Below are positions 1 through 5,982 of a stretch of DNA of 8,530 bases, piece by piece. A model generated the notes under the pieces. It did not search any database. It was not told the origin of the DNA and worked only from the letters and a program-made list of their open reading frames with translations. The DNA is from Bacillota bacterium (GTDB lineage Bacteria; Bacillota; Bacilli; Lactobacillales; Enterococcaceae), in assembly GCA_023389005.1 (NCBI GenBank), contig JAEWFE010000157.1, positions 1 through 8,530 of the forward strand, written 5' to 3'. The number at the start of each line of letters is the position of its first letter. The first letter of the stretch is position 1. A program made the translations under genes and the position numbers.

Positions 1-728
1 TAAGTTATGACGAGGCACAAGAATTATTTGACCTTGCGAATGAGAAAGGACTTTTTGTGCAATGTTATCAAAATCGTCGCTTTGACTCGGACTTTTTAAC
101 GGTACAAAAAGTGATTGAAAGTGGCAAACTAGGAGATTTATTGGAAGTGGAAATGCATTTTGATTATTTCCGTCCAGAAGTGCCACAAAGCGTGGACCAT
201 TTTTCAGTGGCCGAAAGTTTCCTATATGAGCATGCCTGTCATACGCTTGACCAGGTTATTTCCTACTTTGGTGAACCGGATCATGTGCATACTGAAGTGC
301 GTCAATTACTTGGTGAAGGCCGTATGAATGATTACTTCGACCTTGATTTGTATTATGGTAAGTTAAAAGTTTCCGTGAAATCAAGTTATTTCCGTATCAA
401 ACCACGTCCAAGTTTCATCGTCTATGGAACAAAAGGCATGTTTGTGAAAGAAACCAAAGACCGCCAAGAAGAGCACTTGAAGATGTTTTATATGCCGACT
501 CATCCTGATTTTGGGCTTGATTTACCAGAGCATTATGGCACTTTAACTTATGTAGATGACTGTGGCAACTACCATGAAGAAAAAGTCATCTCAGAAGTGG
601 GGGATTATAGCCGTTTTTACGAGGCTCTTTACGATACGCTAGTGTTAGGTAAGGAAAAACTCGTAAAAGATGAAGAAACACTGCTTCAGATGAAATTACT
701 AGAGGCTGCTATCCACCAGATTTCGTAA
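1..728 (+). CDS. Gfo/Idh/MocA family oxidoreductase, 3' part (5' end outside window)
   Basis: The reading frame is open from the left edge (codons from base 3) to TAA at 726-728, giving 241 visible residues. A GTG at 57 lies inside the protein and is not the start. The visible part begins at the end of the NAD(P)-binding Rossmann domain (a helix with DEAQELFDLANEKG) and continues with YQNRRFDSDF, where the C-terminal substrate-binding alpha/beta domain of this family begins. The segment HACHTLDQVISYFGEPD fits the family's conserved 'G/A-x-H-xx-D-xxxxxFG-P' region with the catalytic His. The family oxidises or reduces sugars, inositols and related substrates with NAD(P); the substrate cannot be read from this part. 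The catalytic EKP motif would lie just upstream of the window. The frame is followed by a strong terminator, so this gene ends its transcription unit. Confidence 0.9.
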   Translation, partial: SYDEAQELFDLANEKGLFVQCYQNRRFDSDFLTVQKVIESGKLGDLLEVEMHFDYFRPEVPQSVDHFSVAESFLYEHACHTLDQVISYFGEPDHVHTEVRQLLGEGRMNDYFDLDLYYGKLKVSVKSSYFRIKPRPSFIVYGTKGMFVKETKDRQEEHLKMFYMPTHPDFGLDLPEHYGTLTYVDDCGNYHEEKVISEVGDYSRFYEALYDTLVLGKEKLVKDEETLLQMKLLEAAIHQIS

Positions 729-760
729 TTTCAGATTTAAATTATATACTACTAGCCATT

Positions 761-812
761 GACAGAGCCTTTTTATGTTTTTTCCTGACATAAAAGGGCT
801 TTGTCTATTTTT
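761..812 (+). terminator. Rho-independent terminator after the oxidoreductase gene
   Basis: A 17-bp stem pairs 761-777 with 789-805 (two G-U pairs, otherwise complementary) around an 11-base loop, followed by a T-rich tail (TATTTTTT, 806-812). It lies about 30 bases after the oxidoreductase stop and separates that gene from the ATPase/TOPRIM module. Confidence 0.9.
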
Positions 813-822
813 TAGCTATCAC

Positions 823-852
823 TTGACAATTAATTGATATAAAATGTACAAT
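823..852 (+). promoter_or_regulatory. Predicted sigma-A promoter of the ATPase/TOPRIM module
   Basis: A perfect -35 box TTGACA (823-828) and a -10 box TACAAT (847-852) are separated by 18 bases. The surrounding DNA is very AT-rich. The predicted transcript would start near 859, about 30 bases before the ATPase start codon. No operator-like inverted repeat is evident. Confidence 0.65.
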
Positions 853-889
853 TTGTATATAAAATAATAAAAAAGGTTGTGGATATTTG

Positions 890-2215
890 ATGTTTTCTAT
901 GATTGAAGCAAAAAATTATAAATCTTTTTCTCATTTAACTTTAGACTTATATCGAAATAAGCAAGCAAAAACGATTAAAAATATGGCTAGTATTTATGGA
1001 GAAAATGGATCTGGTAAGAGTAGCATCATTTATTTATTTGAGATTTTAATCCATTCATTACACACGATTCAAACATTTAATAATGTGCTAGAGTTACGCA
1101 ACAAAATGGTTCATAGTAATAATGAGGAATATAAGGAAATTGATATAAAAAAAGTTCTTTTCAATTCCTCGTTTACAAATTTGCCAAAGATTGTTAAAGA
1201 TTGTCAGATGATTGACAGTGATGAACCGATGAAATTAGTGTATCATTTTATTTTAAATGGTAAGTCTGGATATTATGCTTTAGCGTTTAATAAGGAAAAT
1301 CAATTAATATATGAAAAAATGCAATTTGTTTTAAATAGCAATGTTGGAACAATGTATGAAATAATGCGGCATAATCATGAAATAAAATATGAATTTAGCA
1401 AAAACGTTATTAAAAATGAAGGCTTATTGAAAGATTTAGGTAATGCGATTGAAAAGAATTGGGGATTACATTCACTTTTGGCAATATTAAATGATTTCAA
1501 GGACAATGTAAATGTTGATTATATTCATAAAAATGTGAATAGTAATTTATTTACGGTTATCAACTTTTTTGAAAATATTGGTTATTCTACTCAGACTTCT
1601 ACACAAGTGAAAATGCCACAACGTTTTTTACCTGATATTGTTAGTGGAAAAATTGCAATACCTGATTTACCACGATTGGAAAATACGGAAATAGCCTTAG
1701 ATACATTTTTTACTGAATTGTATGCTGATATTAAAGAAGTAAAATATGATATTCGCGAGGAAGGAAATCAAATACTATATAATTTATTTATTTATAAATT
1801 AATTGAAGGGAAAATTCGAAAAATACCTTTTAAATTAGAATCTCGTGGAACAAAAAAATTAGCCAACATTTTATATATTTTACTGAGCGCTACAGCAGGA
1901 AATGTGGTTGCTGTAGATGAAATAGATGAGGGGATTCATGATTTGACCATTCAATCAGCACTTGAGAGTACGTTAGATTCATTAGGTGGACAGTTGATTT
2001 TCACGACACATAATACATTTTTGATGCAGCATTTTGAAAAAAGTAATATGTATTTGATAAATATAGATGCCCAAGGGAAAAAAAGTATCACTTCACTGGA
2101 TCATTTCCAAACCCAAACAAATCATAATATTCAAAATCAATATTTAAAAGGCTATTTTGGGGGGACACCATATCCTGGAAGCATTGATTTTGCTGAATTA
2201 TTGGAGGACGAATAA
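890..2215 (+). CDS. AAA15-family ATPase, AbiLi/RloA-like defence protein
   Basis: 441 residues counted from ATG 890. A TTG directly before it (887) and an ATG at 899 are alternative starts; GTGGA at 879-883 best serves 890. Visible motifs: Walker A GENGSGKS at residues 37-44, an ABC-type signature-like ESRGTKKL near 317-324, Walker B with acidic tail VAVDEIDEG (D343, E344), and a switch histidine in FTTHN (H374). The N-terminal MIEAKNYKSF strand-helix and the short distance between signature and Walker B are typical of SMC/OLD-like ATPases of COG1106. The protein probably dimerises on ATP and acts as sensor or scaffold for its partner encoded one base downstream. Family members paired with TOPRIM or RloB-like proteins give abortive phage resistance (AbiL; PARIS is analogous). 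The gene is visibly AT-richer than the flanking genes, suggesting transfer. ATPase identity is clear; the defence role is inferred. Confidence 0.85.
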   Translation: MFSMIEAKNYKSFSHLTLDLYRNKQAKTIKNMASIYGENGSGKSSIIYLFEILIHSLHTIQTFNNVLELRNKMVHSNNEEYKEIDIKKVLFNSSFTNLPKIVKDCQMIDSDEPMKLVYHFILNGKSGYYALAFNKENQLIYEKMQFVLNSNVGTMYEIMRHNHEIKYEFSKNVIKNEGLLKDLGNAIEKNWGLHSLLAILNDFKDNVNVDYIHKNVNSNLFTVINFFENIGYSTQTSTQVKMPQRFLPDIVSGKIAIPDLPRLENTEIALDTFFTELYADIKEVKYDIREEGNQILYNLFIYKLIEGKIRKIPFKLESRGTKKLANILYILLSATAGNVVAVDEIDEGIHDLTIQSALESTLDSLGGQLIFTTHNTFLMQHFEKSNMYLINIDAQGKKSITSLDHFQTQTNHNIQNQYLKGYFGGTPYPGSIDFAELLEDE

Positions 2216-2811
2216 TGAAAAGAAAGCCTTCAGTAAGACCTTTGCGTACGATTGTGGTGTGTCATGGACGAAGTGAAGTAAAAATTGTTGAGTATCTAAA
2301 ACAAAATCTAAGAATACCAATTGAAATAATGTCTGAAAATAAGGGTAAAAATAGTATTCAAATAGGTAAGTCTTTAGATAGATTTTTAAATACATACTTA
2401 AGTACCAAGAAACAGTTAGATGAATTAGGTGAAATTGAATATGTGCAGAAATATCCAGTAAAGTTAAAAATTTTTATTCTAATGGACTTAGATGACGTAA
2501 ATGATTCGAACGTGGTTGATAATTATAAAAATGGTAATTTATTCTCTAAGTTTAAGTTTGCAAAATCAATTGTACCTCTATATAATGATGGCAATTTGGA
2601 AGAAGTAATAGGGAGTATGGGATATAATCCACCAAAACATAAACGAGATAAGAATAAAGCTTATACTCGAATGTTTAGTGATGGTGGAACTGTAGAAAGT
2701 GTTGAAAAATTTCTTGAGGATTGTAAGAAATGTAAGAAAACAAATATGGAGTTACTTGTTCAACATGTTATTGATTACGCTATTGAAGTAGGAACGTATA
2801 CTAAAAATTAA
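2215..2811 (+). CDS. Small TOPRIM-like protein (RloB/AbiLii-type partner of the ATPase)
   Basis: 198 residues. ATG 2215 shares one base with the ATPase stop (TAATG), and GGAGG at 2203-2207 is ideally placed, so the two genes are translationally coupled. Two segments suggest a TOPRIM-like fold: a first strand plus turn, TIVVCHGRSE (12-21), like the 'xxVEGxTE' motif of OLD/RloB proteins, and a hydrophobic strand ending in the acidic cluster KIFILMDLDD (85-94), like the DxD motif. A third acidic point, NLEEV (127-131), may match a later metal or substrate site. The position of the canonical TOPRIM glutamate is histidine (H17); E21 is conserved in sense. In AbiL and PARIS systems the TOPRIM partner is the toxic effector, in PARIS a tRNA-cleaving nuclease. 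Here the role is inferred from fold motifs and coupling. No terminator is seen after it. Confidence 0.65.
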   Translation: MKRKPSVRPLRTIVVCHGRSEVKIVEYLKQNLRIPIEIMSENKGKNSIQIGKSLDRFLNTYLSTKKQLDELGEIEYVQKYPVKLKIFILMDLDDVNDSNVVDNYKNGNLFSKFKFAKSIVPLYNDGNLEEVIGSMGYNPPKHKRDKNKAYTRMFSDGGTVESVEKFLEDCKKCKKTNMELLVQHVIDYAIEVGTYTKN

Positions 2812-2859
2812 TTGTTTCATCTTTAGTATTCCTTTACTTCACTGGATGATTCCTGACTG

Positions 2860-2888
2860 TTGTAAAGAAACACGGCGTTCGCTATAAT
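2860..2888 (+). promoter_or_regulatory. Predicted sigma-A promoter of the trmR operon
   Basis: -35 TTGTAA (2860-2865) and a perfect -10 TATAAT (2883-2888) with a 17-base spacer. It lies 37 bases before the trmR TTG start and makes the operon independent of the upstream ATPase/TOPRIM genes. Confidence 0.75.
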
Positions 2889-2925
2889 AGAGGAAGTTGA
2901 TAATCAAAGGAAAGGAATTAATAAT

Positions 2926-3636
2926 TTGAGAAATGAAATGATGCACCGTCCTGTGGTGATGAAAGAATTAGTCCAATACCTAAGAACGGCACAAAAACCT
3001 TTAGCCGGTGAGCTGGGCAAGGTCGAACGTGAGGCCAATGAACAAGAAGTGCCCATTATTCCGCATGAAACCGTGGTCTTTATGCAATTTTTACTGGGCC
3101 AAATCAAGCCACAAAATATATTAGAAATAGGTTGTGCGATTGGTTTTTCTTCTAGTTTAATGGCACAATTTGTCGGCGAAGAGGGTCATGTGACTACCAT
3201 TGATCGCTTCGATGTCATGATTGAAAAGGCCAAAAAAACCTACGAACGTCTTGGCTTAACGGATAAAGTCACACTTTTGGAAGGCCAAGCAGCGGATATC
3301 TTACCTACATTGACGGGTCCATATGATTTTATTTTTATGGATAGCGCCAAGTCAAAATACATCGAGTTCTTGCCAGAGTGTCTACGCTTATTGAAAAAAG
3401 GTGGCGTGCTAATGGTTGATGATATTTTCCAGGGAGGCACCATTTTAGATCCTTATGAAAGCATTCCTCGTGGGAAACGTGCCATTCATCGTAAACTAAA
3501 TGAATTTTTACAAGTGATTAATACCCACCCTGATTTAACGACTTCACTTGTACCTTTAGGGGATGGTATTGCTTTGATTACCAAGGAAGTGGATGAAATA
3601 GATACCACAACATTACGGATATCGGAGGAAGGATAA
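2926..3636 (+). CDS. trmR: tRNA 5-hydroxyuridine methyltransferase (O-methyltransferase family 3)
   Basis: 236 residues from TTG 2926. This start is preferred because AAAGGAAAGG (2907-2916) sits at the right distance; the ATGs at 2938 and 2941 lie further off. The product is a class I SAM-dependent methyltransferase: SAM-binding loop ILEIGCAIGFSSS (65-77), ribose-contact acid in TTIDRF (90-95), metal-binding segment DFIFMDSAKSKY (134-145) and VDDIF (164-168). The N-terminal MMHRPVVMKEL and the overall length fit B. subtilis YrrM/TrmR, which uses SAM to methylate 5-hydroxyuridine at wobble position 34 of tRNAs, giving 5-methoxyuridine. It acts in the cytoplasm. The C-terminal tail after residue 220 is acidic and probably disordered. 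In B. subtilis trmR is followed by the trhP peptidase-like genes; here it is followed by a Tad2-like gene one base after the stop. Family assignment is firm; the exact substrate is inferred from homology. Confidence 0.8.
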   Translation: MRNEMMHRPVVMKELVQYLRTAQKPLAGELGKVEREANEQEVPIIPHETVVFMQFLLGQIKPQNILEIGCAIGFSSSLMAQFVGEEGHVTTIDRFDVMIEKAKKTYERLGLTDKVTLLEGQAADILPTLTGPYDFIFMDSAKSKYIEFLPECLRLLKKGGVLMVDDIFQGGTILDPYESIPRGKRAIHRKLNEFLQVINTHPDLTTSLVPLGDGIALITKEVDEIDTTTLRISEEG

Positions 3637-3637
3637 C

Positions 3638-3868
3638 ATGACATTTGAAGAAGTATTGCCAGAATTAAAAAAAGGAGCGAAAATCATTCGACAAGGTTGG
3701 AGTGGTTTTGAACTTTATGTCACTTTAGTATCAGGACAAACTTATGATGAATCACCAGTGACACCTTATTTATTAATCAAAACCTCAGATGAAGGATTTT
3801 CAAGTTTTGCCCCAACAGTTTGTGATATTTTAGCTGACGACTGGCAAATTGTGGAATATGCCAAATGA
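3638..3868 (+). CDS. Tad2-like DUF2829 small protein (Thoeris anti-defence 2 family)
   Basis: 76 residues, with ATG one base after the trmR stop and GGAGGAAGG (3624-3632) directly before it. The whole length matches the DUF2829/Tad2 pattern: TFEEVLPELKKGAKIIRQGW (2-21) with the conserved R-x-G-W-x-G, a central strand ELYVTLV, a PYLLIKT segment (43-49), and the C-terminal D-ILA-x-DW signature (63-69). Phage Tad2 proteins form tetramers that bind cyclic ADP-ribose-type signals and so block Thoeris; relatives bind other cyclic nucleotides. Here the gene lies within a chromosomal-looking operon between a tRNA methyltransferase and a dehydrogenase, with no phage structural genes. A small-nucleotide binding role is plausible, an anti-Thoeris role is not shown. 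Its stop overlaps the next start by four bases (ATGA), so it is co-translated. The family call is strong; the function here is unknown. Confidence 0.8.
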   Translation: MTFEEVLPELKKGAKIIRQGWSGFELYVTLVSGQTYDESPVTPYLLIKTSDEGFSSFAPTVCDILADDWQIVEYAK

Positions 3869-4605
3869 GTGAATTTAACGATAAAGTCGTGCTTGTTACA
3901 GGGGTGGCATCAGGAATTGGTTTGGCACAGGCGAAGATTTTTCTAGCTAATGGTGCCAAAGTTTTTGGGGTGGATTGCCAAGAAATGCCGGAAAATCTTG
4001 TGGATAGTCCTCACTTTGTTTATTTTCAAGGGGATGTGAGCGATAGTCAAGTCTGTAAACAAGCCGTAGAAAAGTGCTGTCAACATTTTGGTAAAGTGGA
4101 TATTTTGCTAAATACGGCAGGTGTCCTAGATAATTATGCAACCATAGCCGAGACCTCAATCGATCAGTGGCATCAGGTATTGCGGACAAATTTGGATAGT
4201 ATGTTTTATTTTTGTAAGTTAGTGATTCCGCAAATGATACAAGCTGGTGGTGGCGTAGTTATTAATATGGCTTCGGTTGCTAGCCTTGTTGCAGGTGGGG
4301 GCGGTGTGAGCTATACTGCTTCTAAGCATGCCATTGCTGGACTAACCAAACAACTTGCTTATGATCATGGGAAAGACCACATTTCTGTTAAGGCCATTGC
4401 TCCAGGTGCGATTCAAACCCCAATGAATGCTGCTGATTTTGCAGGCGATGGTGCGATGGCAAAATGGGTTGCGGAGGAAACGCCTGTGAAACGTTGGGCC
4501 AAAGCTGCTGAAGTCGCCGAGCTTACTTTGTTTTTAGCCAGTGAAAAAAGTAGTTATCTTCACGGTGCCATCGTTCCTTTTGATGGCGGCTGGACAATCA
4601 AATAA
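3865..4605 (+). CDS. Short-chain dehydrogenase/reductase (classical SDR, NAD-type)
   Basis: 246 residues, with start ATG overlapping the Tad2-like stop (ATGA). It has every classical SDR motif: the dinucleotide loop TGVASGIG (12-19), an acid after the second strand (D37, favouring NAD over NADP), DV (57-58), NTAG (83-86, a variant of NNAG), and the catalytic set N109, S137, Y150 and K154 (YTASK). The C-terminal PGAIQTPM region and GAIVPFDGGWTIK are also standard. Such enzymes reduce or oxidise keto/hydroxy groups; the family includes 3-oxoacyl-ACP reductases, acetoin and steroid dehydrogenases. It is often auto-annotated as 3-oxoacyl-ACP reductase, but there are no fatty-acid genes nearby, so the substrate is left open. 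It is the last gene of the trmR operon and is followed by a terminator. Confidence 0.92.
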   Translation: MSEFNDKVVLVTGVASGIGLAQAKIFLANGAKVFGVDCQEMPENLVDSPHFVYFQGDVSDSQVCKQAVEKCCQHFGKVDILLNTAGVLDNYATIAETSIDQWHQVLRTNLDSMFYFCKLVIPQMIQAGGGVVINMASVASLVAGGGGVSYTASKHAIAGLTKQLAYDHGKDHISVKAIAPGAIQTPMNAADFAGDGAMAKWVAEETPVKRWAKAAEVAELTLFLASEKSSYLHGAIVPFDGGWTIK

Positions 4606-4613
4606 AATATTTT

Positions 4614-4655
4614 CAAGCCACAAAGATATTTCAACTACTTTTGTGGCTTGTTTTT
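4614..4655 (+). terminator. Rho-independent terminator of the trmR operon
   Basis: An 11-bp perfect stem pairs 4614-4624 with 4640-4650 (CAAGCCACAAA / TTTGTGGCTTG), with a 15-base loop and TTTTT at 4651-4655. It begins 9 bases after the SDR stop codon. Confidence 0.9.
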
Positions 4656-4665
4656 GTGCTTTAAC

Positions 4666-4695
4666 TTGTAAAATAGCATGGTTTACATGTATAAT
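4666..4695 (+). promoter_or_regulatory. Predicted promoter of a candidate small RNA
   Basis: -35 TTGTAA (4666-4671), 18-base spacer, perfect -10 TATAAT (4690-4695). It sits just after the trmR operon terminator, with no open reading frame carrying a ribosome binding site immediately downstream. Confidence 0.55.
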
Positions 4696-4701
4696 CTCGA
4701 G

Positions 4702-4868
4702 TTTGACAGTTGTAAGTTGTAAAAATCGCCGTAAGCCTTGCGCGCTAACGAATAGCCGTGTTTGATGGTCGTTCAAAAGTGTTGTATGTGAAACAAAGAA
4801 GCGGAAAGTGCATGTCTAAAATATGAAAATAAATTCACACGCCTTCCAAAATTTTGGGAGGTTTTTTT
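4702..4868 (+). ncRNA. Candidate intergenic small RNA (about 165 nt), family not recognised
   Basis: Between the promoter at 4666-4695 and the terminator at 4842-4868 lies about 165 bases with no credible coding frame. The first third contains a patch (about 4727-4775) more GC-rich than the surrounding gap, and a tandem GTTGTAA GTTGTAA at 4709-4722. Possible local pairings are AACGA with TCGTT (4747-4751/4769-4773) and TGTGAA with TTCACA (4787-4792/4834-4839). I looked for signatures of 6S RNA, SRP RNA, RNase P RNA, tmRNA and T-box leaders and recognise none. It could be a trans-acting small RNA, or a leader whose gene has been lost. It is called from promoter plus terminator only. Confidence 0.4.
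4842..4868 (+). terminator. Rho-independent terminator of the candidate small RNA
   Basis: An 8-bp stem, CCTTCCAA (4842-4849) with TTGGGAGG (4854-4861, one G-U pair), closes a four-base AATT loop, followed by seven T (4862-4868). It is a compact, strong terminator far from any upstream stop codon (over 230 bases after the SDR gene), so it needs a transcript of its own. Confidence 0.8.
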
Positions 4869-5067
4869 CGCGCTTTTGTGGAAATTTTGCGTATTTAATA
4901 AGTGGAGGAAAAACTTATGATTTATTAATGGTTTAAACTCGACGTCAGAATTTATTATCTCCAATATTATGCTAGAAGTTTTTCGAATTTTTTGAGTGCA
5001 AAACAGTATTAGTTATCTTGTTTACAACTTTGTATATCCCCTGTTGGTTTGGCTGTTTATGCTTCTT
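4869..5067 (+). other. AT-rich gap with a strong ribosome binding site before a three-codon frame
   Basis: No gene is supported here. The one notable element is GGAGG (4904-4908) placed 8 bases before ATG 4917, which is followed by only two codons and TAA (4926-4928). A second ATG overlaps that stop (4928) and also stops at once. It may be the relic of a decayed gene, a minimal leader, or chance. The rest (about 4930-5067) is AT-rich and shows nothing I can name. Confidence 0.35.
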
Positions 5068-5100
5068 TTGATATCCAATGAAAAGGTTTTATAGTATAAT
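5068..5100 (+). promoter_or_regulatory. Predicted promoter of the Rpn-family nuclease gene
   Basis: -35 TTGATA (5068-5073) with either TATAGT (5090-5095, 16-base spacer) or the perfect TATAAT (5095-5100, 21-base spacer) as -10. The two possible -10 boxes overlap by one base. The nuclease start codon is 30 bases downstream. Confidence 0.5.
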
Positions 5101-5129
5101 AAATTTGTGGAGGAAGAAAGGATATTTCC

Positions 5130-5963
5130 ATGGAAAAAGAAAATAAAAACCAGGTGTATTTTGGGTTAACCAATGATATCATCTTTGGTTGGGTTATGAA
5201 AAGTGATGAGAACTGTTTAGCGATTATCCGCGCGATTTTGCCTGAACTAAACATTACTAGCATTGTTCACAAAGAGGCCCAGCACGACATTACCCCAGTA
5301 ACCTCCGCTCGCGGTGTCAGATTTGATGCCGTGGTGCAAGACGATCAAAAACGTTATTATGATGTTGAAATGCAGGTGGAAAATACCGGCGATTTAGGAA
5401 AACGTACCAGATACTATCAATCACAAATTGATAATGAAACCTTAACGAAAGGACAAACCTTCCATGAGTTGAAAGAAAGTTTTGTTATTTTCTTATGTGC
5501 GTTTGATCCGTTTGGCTATGGATTACGCCGCTACCAATTTCATCAATATGAAGACAGTATCCGTGATTTGCGCTTAGATACACAATCACATGTACTTTTT
5601 ATCAACGCTAAAGGTACGAAAGGTGAAGTATCAAGTGATTTGGCAGGAATAATTGATGTGATGAATCAAAAACCAAATCAAACCAATCCACTAGCAAGTA
5701 AGTTAATGAAAGAAATTGATTATTATAACCAAAATCCAGAAAAGAGGCGAGAACTGATGGACTATGCAACAAGACTTGAAGACGAGCGATTAATTGGAAG
5801 AAAAGAAGAAAGAAGTCGAAATGCGAGAAATATTATTATTGCATTTAAAGCGAATAATGCTACCTCTAGTTTTATTTTTCAATTTGTTAAAAGTGCATTT
5901 AAAGATGACCTTACCGATGAAGAAATCCAACAAATGATAGACGAGGTTGAAGAAAACGAGTAA
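5130..5963 (+). CDS. Rpn family / PD-(D/E)XK nuclease family transposase-like protein
   Basis: 277 residues. ATG 5130 has AAAGG (5117-5121) at a proper distance, plus a second GGAGG at 5109-5113. The N-terminal TNDIIFGWVM (14-23) matches the 'D-x-x-F-K/G' opening of this family. The PD-(D/E)XK core is RFDAVV (64-69, D66) followed by YYDVEMQ (76-82: D78, E80, Q82), with the ExQ variant usual in Rpn proteins, and the KRTRYYQSQI helix. From about residue 190 a charged, helical C-terminal tail follows. E. coli Rpn proteins are DNA endonucleases that promote recombination and are toxic or antiphage when uncontrolled. Although databases call this group 'transposase', no terminal inverted repeats are visible. 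The last 80-odd codons are repeated directly downstream, and the tail holds an internal ribosome binding site and ATG at 5757. The gene overlaps no other well-supported start. Confidence 0.85.
   Translation: MEKENKNQVYFGLTNDIIFGWVMKSDENCLAIIRAILPELNITSIVHKEAQHDITPVTSARGVRFDAVVQDDQKRYYDVEMQVENTGDLGKRTRYYQSQIDNETLTKGQTFHELKESFVIFLCAFDPFGYGLRRYQFHQYEDSIRDLRLDTQSHVLFINAKGTKGEVSSDLAGIIDVMNQKPNQTNPLASKLMKEIDYYNQNPEKRRELMDYATRLEDERLIGRKEERSRNARNIIIAFKANNATSSFIFQFVKSAFKDDLTDEEIQQMIDEVEENE
5712..5955 (+). repeat. Direct repeat, copy 1 (3' end of the nuclease gene)
   Basis: This 244-base stretch encodes residues 195-275 of the nuclease and recurs at 5983-6238. Copy 2 is shifted by 271 bases at its start and 283 at its end, because it carries a 12-base (four-codon) insertion around the KEGRIEER segment. 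From the AATGCGAGAAAT motif onwards the copies differ by only about two bases; differences are denser in the first 80 bases. Confidence 0.95.
5757..5963 (+). other. Candidate internal gene within the nuclease: C-terminal small protein (RpnS-like)
   Basis: ATG 5757 (Met210 of the nuclease, same frame) is preceded by AGAGG at 5743-5747 with a 9-base gap, a good Shine-Dalgarno for an internal codon. It would yield a 68-residue protein made only of the C-terminal tail (MDYATRLEDERL to the stop). In E. coli, rpn genes make such a small product (RpnS) from an internal start; it binds and blocks the full-length nuclease. The same Shine-Dalgarno plus ATG is kept in the downstream duplicate (ATG 6028). 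Expression is inferred; the sequence shows only the signal and its duplication. Confidence 0.35.
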
Positions 5964-5982
5964 ATATTATCGTCTGTATTCT

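Noticed and set aside
57..59. GTG 57 as a true start of the oxidoreductase
   Set aside because: The same frame runs open to the left edge and encodes family-typical residues before it, so the gene begins outside the window.
4541..4776. Frames of 74-80 codons on both strands over the SDR end and its terminator
   Set aside because: They overlap the SDR coding frame and the terminator hairpin, have no ribosome binding site, and show no recognisable protein features.
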